Program-made: the position numbers and the translations under genes | Shown here: positions 34,395-42,717 of the stretch, piece after piece | Layout of the letters: each line of letters opens with the position of its first letter | Numbering within the stretch: the first letter of the stretch is position 1 | Notes under the pieces: generated by a model | Told to the model about the DNA's origin: nothing | The model's input: the letters and a program-made list of their open reading frames with translations, nothing else | Databases searched by the model: none | Source: Laceyella tengchongensis | Lineage (GTDB): Bacteria > Bacillota > Bacilli > Thermoactinomycetales > Thermoactinomycetaceae | Assembly: GCF_900182735.1 (NCBI RefSeq) | Contig: NZ_FXTU01000006.1 | Span: forward strand, 1 to 64,000 | Reading direction: 5' to 3' | DNA: 64,000 nucleotides

Positions 34395-35159
34395 TCACCC
34401 CATCATTGTCAAATCAAACTGTCTAGGCAATATAGCGAGTCGTCCGCCGTAAGTTTTTTGCAGGTTTTCCACGGTGAAAGTCTCTTTGGTGGGACCTGCC
34501 GCGATCAGCCGCATGTTAAGAAGAATGACTGAATCAAAATAATCGGTGACCGTCTGCAAGTCATGATGTACGACAAACACCGTTTTGTTGTGGGCTCTCA
34601 GCTCTTGCAACACTTGGATGATCGCTTTTTCTGTAGCAGCATCCACGCCTGCGAATGGTTCATCCATAAAGTAGATGGTCGCGTCTTGGGCGAGCGCCCG
34701 CGCCAGAAACACCCGTTGTTGCTGTCCGCCCGACAGCTGGCTAATTTGCCGTTTGGCAAAGTCGGCCATCCCCACTTTATCAAGGCAAGCCATGGCGATG
34801 TCGCGGTCTGATTTTCCAGGGCGCTTAAACCATCCCAATTTCCCGTATCTTCCCATCATCACCACATCGAGAACGTCGGTCGGGAAATCCCAGTCGACGG
34901 ATTCGCGTTGGGGAACATAGCCGATCAGTTGCTGAGTGGCTCGATAGGGCTGCCCGTAGATGTGGACTGAGCCGCCGGTGAGAGGTAATAAGCCCAATAC
35001 GGCTTTTATGAAGGTGGATTTTCCTGCGCCGTTAGGACCGATGATCCCAATCAGCTCCCCTTCAGGCGAAGCATAAGTGATCTCTCTTAACACCGGTTTT
35101 TTATGGTATGCGACGGATAAACGCTCCACAGACACGGGTGCCGCATTTTTTTGTTTCAT
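34395..35159 (-). CDS. mntB: Manganese/zinc ABC transporter ATPase MntB
   Basis: This 254-residue subunit has Walker A GPNGAGKSTFIKAV, Q-loop GYVPQRESVDWDFP, signature QLSGGQQQRVFLARAL and Walker B IYFMDEPFAGVD, then the H-loop VVHHDL. The VPQRESVDWDFPTDVLDVV segment is typical of metal importers of the Mn/Zn class. It is second in mntABCD. Confidence 0.92.
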   Translation of the reverse strand: MKQKNAAPVSVERLSVAYHKKPVLREITYASPEGELIGIIGPNGAGKSTFIKAVLGLLPLTGGSVHIYGQPYRATQQLIGYVPQRESVDWDFPTDVLDVVMMGRYGKLGWFKRPGKSDRDIAMACLDKVGMADFAKRQISQLSGGQQQRVFLARALAQDATIYFMDEPFAGVDAATEKAIIQVLQELRAHNKTVFVVHHDLQTVTDYFDSVILLNMRLIAAGPTKETFTVENLQKTYGGRLAILPRQFDLTMMG

Positions 35160-35180
35160 TGTCGTTCACCCCATTTACAT

Positions 35181-36104
35181 TTATTTTAATGCTTCCGTAA
35201 TGACATCAACATTGTGCCGCACCATGCCGATATAGGTTCCAGCTGGCGTTCCGGTTTCGCCCATCGCATCCGAAAACAGCTGTCCCCCGATGCGCACGTG
35301 ATGCCCCCGTTGCCGGGCACCTTGCACGACTGCTTCGATAGAGCGCTTCGGCACGCTTGATTCCACGAATACCGCTTTGATTTTGCGCGAAGTGAGCAAG
35401 TCTACCAAGCCGGAAACATCGGCAATGCCATATTCAGCCGTGGTGTTGATTCCTTGCAAGCCCACCACTTCCATGTCGTAGGCGCGGCCAAAATAGCCAA
35501 ATGCGTCATGCGCAGTAACCAGCACGCGTTGTCTTTTGGGGATGGAGCCGATTTGCTGGCGAGCGTATTCATCCAATTGTTCCAGCTTTGCCAAATACTG
35601 CTGAGTTTGGCGCTCGTAATCTTGTCGGTGCTGGGGATCGATTTGGCTCAACGTCTGTTTGACCCGGTTGGTTGCTTCCATCCACAGTTGGACATCAAAC
35701 CAGATGTGGGGGTCTAATTGATCTTTTTCAGCAGTGAGCAGTTTGCTTTTGGGAAGATGGTCGGAAACAGCCACCACGGATTTTGTTTTTCCGATTTTCC
35801 TTAGTATTTCTCCCATTTTCCCTTCCAAATGGAGTCCGTTATAAAAAATCAGATCCGCGTCATCCAGTTTCTGAAGATCGCCTTGGGATGCTTTAAACAA
35901 ATGTGGATCTACTCCGGGACCCATGAGGCTTGTGACTTGGACGTGCTTGCCTCCCACGTTTTTCACGATGTCGGCGATCATACCGGTGGTCGTGGTTACG
36001 CGGAGAGGATAGTGCGTCTTTTTTTTATTTGCCGGTTGGCAAGCGCTTATGAACAATAACGGCAAAATAAAGAGAACAATCAAACTCGCGCGAATCCGGT
36101 TCAT
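35181..36104 (-). CDS. mntA: Manganese/zinc-binding lipoprotein MntA
   Basis: This 307-residue cluster A-I binding protein has a lipoprotein signal ending LLFISAC (cysteine near 22). Metal ligands are visible: GVDPHLFK (His), LDPHIWFD (His), AVFVESSVPK (Glu) and GGQLFSDAMG (Asp); the Asp/Glu set suits manganese or zinc. GGGAGGAG precedes ATG 36104; a longer ORF starting 69 bp upstream lacks a site. First gene of mntABCD, behind a consensus promoter and dyad elements. Confidence 0.9.
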   Translation of the reverse strand: MNRIRASLIVLFILPLLFISACQPANKKKTHYPLRVTTTTGMIADIVKNVGGKHVQVTSLMGPGVDPHLFKASQGDLQKLDDADLIFYNGLHLEGKMGEILRKIGKTKSVVAVSDHLPKSKLLTAEKDQLDPHIWFDVQLWMEATNRVKQTLSQIDPQHRQDYERQTQQYLAKLEQLDEYARQQIGSIPKRQRVLVTAHDAFGYFGRAYDMEVVGLQGINTTAEYGIADVSGLVDLLTSRKIKAVFVESSVPKRSIEAVVQGARQRGHHVRIGGQLFSDAMGETGTPAGTYIGMVRHNVDVITEALK

Positions 36105-36155
36105 AATGGTCTCCTCCCGAGAACGATTTCCAATGTTTTCATCAATCTTTGTCCA

Positions 36156-36182
36156 TATGCATAGATTATGCACGAATGCATA
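36156..36182 (-). promoter_or_regulatory. Overlapping dyads in the mntA leader
   Basis: TATGCATA (36156-36163) and TATGCA/TGCATA around CGAA (36167-36182) lie between the mntA promoter and start. A TTTTGCACTAAACCAA stretch just upstream on the minus strand resembles half of an MntR box. Metalloregulator operators are the likely role. Confidence 0.45.
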
Positions 36183-36216
36183 TAAGTTGGTTTAGTGCAA
36201 AACTCGGATTAATTAT

Positions 36217-36246
36217 ATTCTAGTTAAAGTCTTTCTATATTGTCAA
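36217..36246 (-). promoter_or_regulatory. Sigma-A promoter of mntABCD
   Basis: On the minus strand: TTGACA (36246-36241), an 18-nt spacer and TAGAAT (36222-36217), giving an RNA start near 36209 and a leader of about 105 nt. Confidence 0.65.
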
Positions 36247-36291
36247 TGAATAAGTTGTTGCTCAAAAAAGAGTTTGCCCTTCAAAAGCAAC

Positions 36292-36338
36292 CACCCTGCA
36301 CCCTGATGCACTTTTATCGTGCACAAAGGGGCAGGGTG
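36292..36338 (-). terminator. Hairpin after the EamA transporter gene
   Basis: CACCCTGC pairs with GCAGGGTG, with an inner CCC/GGG and TGCAC/GTGCA stem. No strong T-run follows, so it is a probable but weak terminator. Confidence 0.5.
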
Positions 36339-36350
36339 TTCATCATGGAG

Positions 36351-37271
36351 TTAGGGTGAGTGTGATTGGGTTCGCTTGTGGCGATGAAGTAGAGACCGCG
36401 GTAATTCGGCCACGATCATGCCAGCCAAGATGCATAAGCAGCCCAGCATCGCGCGCCAGCTTAGTTCGGTGCCAAACCAAACATAATCAGCGAGCGCAGC
36501 GAAAACGGGTTCCATGGCGAATATGAGGGCGACGCGGGTGGGGTGGGCCACTTTCTGCACATGGGTTTGCGCGATGAATGCCAAGGTGGTCGCCAACAAG
36601 GAAGTGATCAACAATGTCACCAAGACAAGGGGTTTAAAGAGAATGTCCGCGCGCCACACCTCTTTCCAGGGTTCGAACTGGAGCGCAGAGAAGAAGCTTA
36701 ATAAGGAAACCGCGCTCAACTGAATCGCAACCAAGAGAAGGGGGTTAGCGTGGGGAGAGTATTTGCCGGTGTAGACGATTTGCAAAGCGAAAAAGATGGC
36801 GCAGAGAAAAGCGAGTAGATCGCCGGTGTTGATGGAATGGAAATCCGTGAAAGCGAGCAAGTATAGTCCGATGACGGCCATGGTCACACCGATGAGCCCA
36901 TTCGGCGTAATCGCGGTTTTTAAGATCGGTTTGGCCAAAAAGGGAACCAAGGCGACGGAAATGCCGGTGAGGAACCCAGACTTGCCCGAAGTGGTATAAA
37001 ACAGACTGAGCGTTTGTAGCGCGTAGCCGGCAAACAAAAAGAAGCCCAATATCGAACCAGCCAGCAAATGGTGTTGCCAATTTATCGAAAATTTCGTGTG
37101 ATCTGGCCGGAAGGCGAAGATGAGCAACACGGCGGCTGCCAGCGAGAAGCGGAAGGTGAGATACCAAAATGGCGGCAAGGTGTGAATGGTGTCCTGCACG
37201 ATGACGAAAGTGGCGCCCCAGACGAAGGCAATGAACAACAATATGAAGTCGGTGGACACACGACTCTTCAT
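36351..37271 (-). CDS. EamA/DMT-family transporter
   Basis: This 306-residue protein has ten membrane helices arranged as two EamA repeats: the first ends near residue 140, the second starts at about 155. Motifs include FVWGATFVIVQDTIH and a late ALIFAMEPVFAALADYVWFGE-like stretch. Members move amino acids, nucleosides or other metabolites out of or into the cell; the substrate cannot be told. AAGAGGG precedes ATG 37271; the TTG at 37277 is less likely. Confidence 0.85.
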   Translation of the reverse strand: MKSRVSTDFILLFIAFVWGATFVIVQDTIHTLPPFWYLTFRFSLAAAVLLIFAFRPDHTKFSINWQHHLLAGSILGFFLFAGYALQTLSLFYTTSGKSGFLTGISVALVPFLAKPILKTAITPNGLIGVTMAVIGLYLLAFTDFHSINTGDLLAFLCAIFFALQIVYTGKYSPHANPLLLVAIQLSAVSLLSFFSALQFEPWKEVWRADILFKPLVLVTLLITSLLATTLAFIAQTHVQKVAHPTRVALIFAMEPVFAALADYVWFGTELSWRAMLGCLCILAGMIVAELPRSLLHRHKRTQSHSP

Positions 37272-37506
37272 GACCAACCCTCTTTTCTTCTTGCTAGATA
37301 GCGTTTGCCTTTTATCCTACCATTTTTTGCGTGTGGAAGTGATCACTTTCCGGTCGCTTAGGGCGCGGGCGGCTGGCGCCATTGCCCAAATTTCTCAGTT
37401 ATACAAAAGGTGGGTCAAGGGGACGCTTGTAGAAGAAACAGCAACGGGATAGAATAATATTATAAATCCAATTGGATTAATCGGCATTAGGAAAGGGATG
37501 GGGAGT

Positions 37507-38145
37507 ATGACCATTTTGTCTCAACCATGGGTAGAACGGTTACGTTTTTTTCATACGTTTATTAAAACCCCACATCTGGTGGGAAGCGTGGCTCCCAGCT
37601 CCCGCTACTTGACCAAGGCGATGATGAGCAAGATTCCGTTTTCTTCTGCATCGACCATCGTGGAATTGGGAGCGGGCACAGGAGTGTTTACCAAGGCGCT
37701 AGCTCAATTGGCGCAACCAGGTTCACATGTGATGATTTTTGAGCAAGATGAACCGTTGCGAAAGTCACTGCAAACGCGTTTTCCGCAGTTCCAGATCGAA
37801 TCGGACGCATTGGAGTTGCTCCGGGTGCTTGAACAGAACAAGTTGGGAAGAAATCAGGTTGACGTGATCGTCTCGGGTCTTCCGTTCGCCTGTTTTTCGC
37901 AGGGTTTGAGAGACGCGTTGCTGGAGCAAGTGACGGGCGCGTTGAAACCAGGGGGGATGTTTGTCGCTTTCCAATATTCGTTGCAGATGAAGCGCCAGTT
38001 TTCCGAGTGGTTTGCAGAGATGTCCTTGGAGTTCGTACCGATGAATCTGCCCCCAGCATTCGTTTATACTTGCCGAACCGAGAGTGCAGACAGTAAAAGT
38101 AGTTATTCCGTACAGAACCCATCCCTTTGCGCTAACATCGATTGA
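37507..38145 (+). CDS. Class I SAM-dependent methyltransferase (phospholipid N-methyltransferase-like)
   Basis: This 212-residue protein has motif I IVELGAGTGVFTKAL, an acidic loop FEQDEPL, and DVIVSGLPFACF in place of the usual motif IV. The N-terminal FIKTPHLVGSVAPSSRYL is typical of COG3963 enzymes such as bacterial phosphatidylethanolamine N-methyltransferase, and of KsgA relatives. The substrate is uncertain. ATG 37507 follows AAAGGGATGGGGAG; ATG 37498 sits too close to the same site. Confidence 0.8.
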   Translation: MTILSQPWVERLRFFHTFIKTPHLVGSVAPSSRYLTKAMMSKIPFSSASTIVELGAGTGVFTKALAQLAQPGSHVMIFEQDEPLRKSLQTRFPQFQIESDALELLRVLEQNKLGRNQVDVIVSGLPFACFSQGLRDALLEQVTGALKPGGMFVAFQYSLQMKRQFSEWFAEMSLEFVPMNLPPAFVYTCRTESADSKSSYSVQNPSLCANID

Positions 38146-38180
38146 TTTGGAGATTTCTGCGTACAGTAGGAGTGAATGGA

Positions 38181-39056
38181 ATGCCAGATCAACGGAAAAT
38201 GAAATGGGGGATATTGGGATTGTGTGCGGTCTGCCTGATCGGCTGCATGCAAAATGATGAGGCGCTCCTCGCGGCGACAAAATATGTGCAAAAAGCCCGG
38301 CAGGAACAGAAGACATCCTCTGGAAACGGGCAGCTACCGCGCCAGCCGGTTGAACAGCATCGTTTGAGCGGGGCCAAGGATGTGATGTTGGGCAAACCGC
38401 CGATGGCAGCTGATGCAAAGAAGACAGCTATACCAGCACACCCGCGTTTGCGCAAACGAGTAGCATTGACGTTTGACGATGGCCCTGATTTGCAATACAC
38501 CCCCCAAGTGTTATCTGTCCTAAAGAAAGAACGGGTTCCAGCCACGTTTTTTGTGGTGGGAAAGATGGTTCAAAAGTACCCGAAAGTGGTGCGGCGGATG
38601 GTGCGGGAAGGGCATGTGGTGGGAAATCATTCTTACTCTCACCGAGAACTTACCAAGCTCACCATGGCCCAGCTGGATGCTGAGATCAAACTTACTGACG
38701 CTTTGATCTACCGCGCCATCCACAAAAAACCCCTCTTCTTCCGTCCGCCATTTGGGGTGATTGATGAGAAAATCACTGCCCATCTAACCAAAAAGGGTTA
38801 CAAAATGATCCCATGGAATGTGGACACACTGGATTGGCAGGAAGGAAACTCTTCCGATGATATCGTCAATAAAGTGAAAAAGGATATTGAAGCGGGCGGC
38901 ATCGTTTTGCAGCACTCCTTCGGTGGACCGCAAATCGAAAACACGGTTAAAGCGTTGCCCCGGATTATCGCTTACTTGAGAGATAACGGATATGAATTTG
39001 TCACCATCGACCAATTGTACGATATCCAAGCATATTCCGAAACAGGTAATCCGTGA
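38181..39056 (+). CDS. Polysaccharide deacetylase lipoprotein (CE4)
   Basis: This 291-residue protein has a lipoprotein signal ending CLIGC (cysteine near 21), a linker, and a NodB-type deacetylase domain (about 95-285). Catalytic motifs are present: LTFDDGPD (base and metal), HSYSH (metal histidines), FRPPFG, DTLDWQEG and VLQHS. It should remove acetyl groups from peptidoglycan or another envelope glycan outside the cell. AGGAG lies 8 nt before ATG 38181; the longer ORF overlaps the methyltransferase gene. Confidence 0.88.
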   Translation: MPDQRKMKWGILGLCAVCLIGCMQNDEALLAATKYVQKARQEQKTSSGNGQLPRQPVEQHRLSGAKDVMLGKPPMAADAKKTAIPAHPRLRKRVALTFDDGPDLQYTPQVLSVLKKERVPATFFVVGKMVQKYPKVVRRMVREGHVVGNHSYSHRELTKLTMAQLDAEIKLTDALIYRAIHKKPLFFRPPFGVIDEKITAHLTKKGYKMIPWNVDTLDWQEGNSSDDIVNKVKKDIEAGGIVLQHSFGGPQIENTVKALPRIIAYLRDNGYEFVTIDQLYDIQAYSETGNP

Positions 39057-39139
39057 GCATACAGGAGTCGGTTCTGCAACTTATGCCGTTTATGTAGCAA
39101 ATCGTGAAATGGGTTTGTAAATGGAGGACACTGAGGATC

Positions 39140-40000
39140 ATGGAGAAGAAGAAAAGCAGGTCTTGGTATCTGTTCAGGCACATCATTTTGATTATGATTG
39201 GCGCCGTTTTGGTTGCCATCGGTTTGGAACTGTTCATGGTGCCCAACAACGTCATCGACGGCGGCATCGTGGGGATATCTATCATTTTATCTTATCTGAC
39301 AGGGTTGAATCTGGGACTGTTCTTGCTCGTTCTCAACCTGCCTTTCTTTTTATTCGGATATAAGCAGATCGGGAAAACGTTCGCTTTGTCCACATTGTTG
39401 GGTGTGTTGACTATGGCGGTCAGCACTTCCTTGTTTCATCATGTGGACAAGGTGACGAATGATCCGCTGTTGGCTGCCGTATTCGGCGGGATCATCGTAG
39501 GGATTGGCGTCGGGATTGTCATTCGGTACGGTGGATCGTTAGACGGCACGGAAGTGATGGCCATCTTGCTCACCAAGCAGTCCCCGTTTTCGGTGGGCCA
39601 GATTGTGATGTTTTTCAACTTGTTCATTCTGGGTAGCGCTGGCTTTGTGTTTGGTTGGGATCGGGCCATGTACTCGCTGATCGCTTATTATATCGCGTTC
39701 AAAATGATTGACATCACCATCGAAGGATTTAATGAAACACGGTCGGTTTGGATTATTAGCGAGAAATCCAGGGCCATCGGAGACGCCCTATTGAGCAGAT
39801 TGGGGCGAGGGGTTACTTATTTTAATGCTGAAGGCGCTTACACGGGAGAGGATAAGGAAGTGATCTTCTGCGTGGTGACCCGTCTAGAAGAAGCCAAGCT
39901 CAAAGAAATCGTTGAAGAGATCGACCACGAAGCCTTTTTGGCCATCGGGCATGTCCATGATGTGCGCGGCGGCCGGTTTAAAAAGAAAGATATTCACTAA
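39140..40000 (+). CDS. YitT-family membrane protein (DUF161 + DUF2179)
   Basis: This 286-residue protein has five or six membrane helices (1-200) containing VIDGGIVGISIILSYLTG and GGSLDGTEVMAILL, and a soluble C-terminal DUF2179 domain (about 205-280; GRGVTYFNAEGAYTGEDKEV). B. subtilis has several such genes (yitT, ypjC, yvjA). Function unknown; a transport role is only supposed. GAGG precedes ATG 39140. Confidence 0.88.
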   Translation: MEKKKSRSWYLFRHIILIMIGAVLVAIGLELFMVPNNVIDGGIVGISIILSYLTGLNLGLFLLVLNLPFFLFGYKQIGKTFALSTLLGVLTMAVSTSLFHHVDKVTNDPLLAAVFGGIIVGIGVGIVIRYGGSLDGTEVMAILLTKQSPFSVGQIVMFFNLFILGSAGFVFGWDRAMYSLIAYYIAFKMIDITIEGFNETRSVWIISEKSRAIGDALLSRLGRGVTYFNAEGAYTGEDKEVIFCVVTRLEEAKLKEIVEEIDHEAFLAIGHVHDVRGGRFKKKDIH

Positions 40001-40132
40001 GGACGTTCCTATTCGCTATTGCAAAGATCTTTTTCACCCCCTCACCTACTTTAACTTCATTTGCCCGAACCCGTCCTAAGACAAGCTGTGCGCGTTCTTT
40101 CGTGCAGGGCTCTTTTTTTTGTCCGGGTATGG

Positions 40133-40138
40133 TATAAT
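40133..40138 (+). promoter_or_regulatory. Probable promoter -10 of ruvCAB
   Basis: TATAAT preceded by TATGG, 45 nt before ruvC. No good -35 box is seen at the right distance. Confidence 0.45.
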
Positions 40139-40182
40139 TTGCTGAGAATGAATGTTCGCTTTATGGAGAGGGGCTTCAAACC

Positions 40183-40689
40183 ATGCGAATCATGGGAATT
40201 GATCCGGGGATCGCCATCGTCGGGTTTGGTGTGTTGGACCGGAGGGGAAACCATTTGAAGGCGGTTGAATACGGCAGCATCCAAACGGAAGCCGACTTGC
40301 CGACCGCAACCAGATTGAAACAGATTTATGACGCGTGCACCAAGCTGTTTCGCGTTTTTCAACCCGACGTGGTCGCGATTGAAAAGTTGTTTTTCAACCG
40401 CAATGTGACCACGGCGTTCACGGTAGGGCAAGCGCGCGGAGTGATGATGCTGGCCGCAGAGGAAGCCGGCGTGCCGATCACGGAGTACACGCCGTTGCAA
40501 GTGAAAATGGCGGTGGTCGGGTATGGGCAGGCTGAAAAAAAGCAGGTGCAGGAGATGGTGAAAATGCTTCTGAATCTGCCGCGCGCGCCTAAGCCGGATG
40601 ATGTTGCCGACGCGTTGGCCATCGCCATCTGCGAAGCGCATTCATCGCAATCGATACATAAGTTAAGCAAGTGGGGAATGAAATCATGA
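40183..40689 (+). CDS. ruvC: Holliday junction resolvase RuvC
   Basis: This 168-residue RNase H-fold nuclease has the four catalytic acids in place: MGIDPGIAIVGFGV (Asp), VAIEKLFFNRN (Glu), and KPDDVADALAIAICE (two Asp). It cuts Holliday junctions moved by RuvAB. It overlaps ruvA by 4 bp. B. subtilis has no ruvC and uses RecU, so its presence here marks a different lineage within the class. Confidence 0.94.
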   Translation: MRIMGIDPGIAIVGFGVLDRRGNHLKAVEYGSIQTEADLPTATRLKQIYDACTKLFRVFQPDVVAIEKLFFNRNVTTAFTVGQARGVMMLAAEEAGVPITEYTPLQVKMAVVGYGQAEKKQVQEMVKMLLNLPRAPKPDDVADALAIAICEAHSSQSIHKLSKWGMKS

Positions 40690-41297
40690 TTGAATTCGTC
40701 AAAGGGGAAGTCGTGTACCACGAAGCCGACTATCTGGCGGTTGATGTGCGCGGGCTCGGCCATCAAGTGTTCGTCCCCAATCCGTTTGCGTTTACTGACG
40801 GGGAAGAGGTGATGCTGTACACCCATTTTGTGGTGCGGGAAGACGCGCAGTTGCTTTATGGCTTTAAAACCAAGCGGGAGCGCAACCTGTTCCGCCTGCT
40901 GTTGGAAGTGTCCGGCGTCGGGCCGAAAGCGGCCTTGGCTATGTTAACGCATATGTCGCCAGAAGCTTTGGTTCGAGCGATACATATTGAAGACGTCAAA
41001 ACCTTGACCAAGCTCCCTGGGGTCGGCAAGAAAACGGCGCAACGGTTGGTGCTTGACCTGAAGGACAAGCTGGCCAAACTGGGTTGGGAGCCAAGCCTGG
41101 ATCTGGCTGCCGAAACCGCATCGTTGCCACCAGTGGTGCCAAACGCGGAGCGCGACGTGATTGATGCGCTGTTGGCCCTTGGCTATAATGAGGAAGAGGC
41201 GGAGTGGGCGGTGCGCGAAAGCGGACAAAGGATTGACGCGTCTGTGTCCACGGAAGAGTGGATCAAGAAAGCGTTGCAGGCGATGATGAAGCGATGA
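40686..41297 (+). CDS. ruvA: Holliday junction DNA-binding protein RuvA
   Basis: This 203-residue protein has an OB fold (1-65), two helix-hairpin-helix motifs (EVSGVGPKAALAML and KLPGVGKKTAQRLVLDLKDKL) and a C-terminal three-helix domain (150-203; ALLALGYNEEEAEWAV) that contacts RuvB. It starts at ATG 40686, overlapping the ruvC stop. Standard length. Confidence 0.96.
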   Translation: MIEFVKGEVVYHEADYLAVDVRGLGHQVFVPNPFAFTDGEEVMLYTHFVVREDAQLLYGFKTKRERNLFRLLLEVSGVGPKAALAMLTHMSPEALVRAIHIEDVKTLTKLPGVGKKTAQRLVLDLKDKLAKLGWEPSLDLAAETASLPPVVPNAERDVIDALLALGYNEEEAEWAVRESGQRIDASVSTEEWIKKALQAMMKR

Positions 41298-41310
41298 GGG
41301 GGGACGGACG

Positions 41311-42312
41311 ATGGATGACCGCATCATCTCGGCCAAATTGACCAACGAAGACGAAGAAATGGCCGAATTTAGTCTGCGCCCCCGTTTTTTCAGTGAATAT
41401 ATCGGGCAGTCGCGGGTCAAAGAGAATCTTAAAGTTTATATCGAAGCGGCCAAAATGCGGGGCGAGGCGTTGGATCATGTGCTGTTGTACGGGCCGCCTG
41501 GATTGGGGAAGACGACGCTCTCCAATATCATCGCCAACGAATTGGGGGTTAGCATACGCACCACTTCGGGGCCGGCGATTGAGCGACCGGGTGACCTTGC
41601 AGCCATTTTGACCAATTTGCAACCGCATGACCTGTTGTTTATCGACGAAATCCACCGTTTGAATCGGTCAGTGGAGGAAGTGCTTTATCCGGCGATGGAA
41701 GATTTCGCGCTCGACATTGTGATCGGGAAGGGGCCGAGCGCGCGCTCTGTCCGGTTGGATTTGCCCCCGTTTACACTGGTGGGGGCGACGACGCGGGCCG
41801 GGTCGCTATCTTCGCCGCTCAGGGATCGGTTTGGCGTGATGAGCCGCTTGGAGTATTATACGGTGGAAGAATTGACCTTGATCGTTTCTCGGGCGGCCGA
41901 TTTGTTGCAGGTGCCGATCCAGGAAGCAGGAGCGGTTGAAATCGCGTCCAGAGCAAGGGGAACGCCGCGGATTGCCAACCGTTTGCTGAAACGGGTGCGC
42001 GATTTCGTGCAGGTACGTGGAGAGGGAATCATCACCGAAGCGGGAGCCCGTGACGCATTGGATCGCATCCAAGTGGATAAAATGGGGTTAGATCATGTGG
42101 ATCATCGGCTGTTGATGACGATCATCGAAAAGTTTCGCGGTGGCCCAGTTGGTCTGGAAACGCTCGCGGCGACGATCGGTGAGGAATCGCACACGATTGA
42201 GGACGTGTACGAGCCGTATTTGATGCAAATCGGCTTTTTGCAACGCACCCCGCGTGGGCGGATGGTCACCATGCGCTGTTGCGAACATTTACAAGTGGAG
42301 TGGCCTAAATGA
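41311..42312 (+). CDS. ruvB: Holliday junction branch migration motor RuvB
   Basis: This 333-residue AAA+ helicase has Walker A YGPPGLGKTTLSNI (about 56), Walker B LLFIDEIHRLN, sensor 1 LVGATTRAGSLSSPLRDRFG with the arginine finger, and a C-terminal winged helix. It drives branch migration with RuvA. It overlaps the small DUF2905 gene by 4 bp. Confidence 0.97.
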   Translation: MDDRIISAKLTNEDEEMAEFSLRPRFFSEYIGQSRVKENLKVYIEAAKMRGEALDHVLLYGPPGLGKTTLSNIIANELGVSIRTTSGPAIERPGDLAAILTNLQPHDLLFIDEIHRLNRSVEEVLYPAMEDFALDIVIGKGPSARSVRLDLPPFTLVGATTRAGSLSSPLRDRFGVMSRLEYYTVEELTLIVSRAADLLQVPIQEAGAVEIASRARGTPRIANRLLKRVRDFVQVRGEGIITEAGARDALDRIQVDKMGLDHVDHRLLMTIIEKFRGGPVGLETLAATIGEESHTIEDVYEPYLMQIGFLQRTPRGRMVTMRCCEHLQVEWPK

Positions 42313-42527
42313 ATCCTGTGGCGAAAACCTTCATCATCATCGGCGTCATCCTGGTTGTGGTCGGCCTGATATGGCAAGTAGGCGGCAAGTATTTGCCTCT
42401 GGGTCGCTTACCCGGGGATGTCGTGGTGGAAAAGGAGCAAGTGAAGATTTATTTTCCGATCATGACTTGCATTCTCATCAGTGTGATTTTGTCGTTGGTT
42501 AGTTATCTGATTCGTTTTTTTCGTTAG
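42309..42527 (+). CDS. Small membrane protein (DUF2905)
   Basis: This 72-residue protein has two membrane helices (about 7-26 and 48-68) joined by a LPLGRLPGDVVVEKEQVKIY loop, the DUF2905 signature. The function is unknown. The ATG overlaps the ruvB stop, so it is coupled to the ruv operon, a common arrangement in Bacillota. A terminator follows. Confidence 0.88.
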   Translation: MNPVAKTFIIIGVILVVVGLIWQVGGKYLPLGRLPGDVVVEKEQVKIYFPIMTCILISVILSLVSYLIRFFR

Positions 42528-42542
42528 AGTGCAGTCAGCGGG

Positions 42543-42580
42543 GGTGGGTGGCGAACCGTTTCAACAGCCACCCGCCTTTT
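42543..42580 (+). terminator. Terminator of the ruv operon
   Basis: GGTGGGTGGC/GCCACCCGCC stem followed by TTTTCGTTT. Confidence 0.65.
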
Positions 42581-42640
42581 CGTTTCTCCGGAAGCGGTGA
42601 GTGATGCCCTAGATGGCCGCCGCTTTTCGGGTGGGTTGGA

Positions 42641-42682
42641 CTTGTCCCGTTATGGGCTTGAACAGACAAGCTACGGGACAAG
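42641..42682 (+). promoter_or_regulatory. Long hairpin in the queA leader
   Basis: A perfect 10-bp stem CTTGTCCCGT/ACGGGACAAG encloses an inner GCTTG/CAAGC stem with an AACAGA loop. It ends 35 nt before the queA start and has no T-tract, so it is not a simple terminator. It does not look like a preQ1 riboswitch. Confidence 0.5.
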
Positions 42683-42717
42683 TGGAAGGTTTGAATTGTT
42701 TGAGAGAAGGGATCAAG

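Noticed and set aside
37350..37400. GC-rich inverted stretch between the EamA and methyltransferase genes
   Set aside because: Pairing is patchy and no T-run follows; not strong enough as a terminator or operator.
42601..42717. preQ1 riboswitch before queA
   Set aside because: The C-rich loop and A-rich tail of the known preQ1 aptamers are not seen; only a long hairpin is present.
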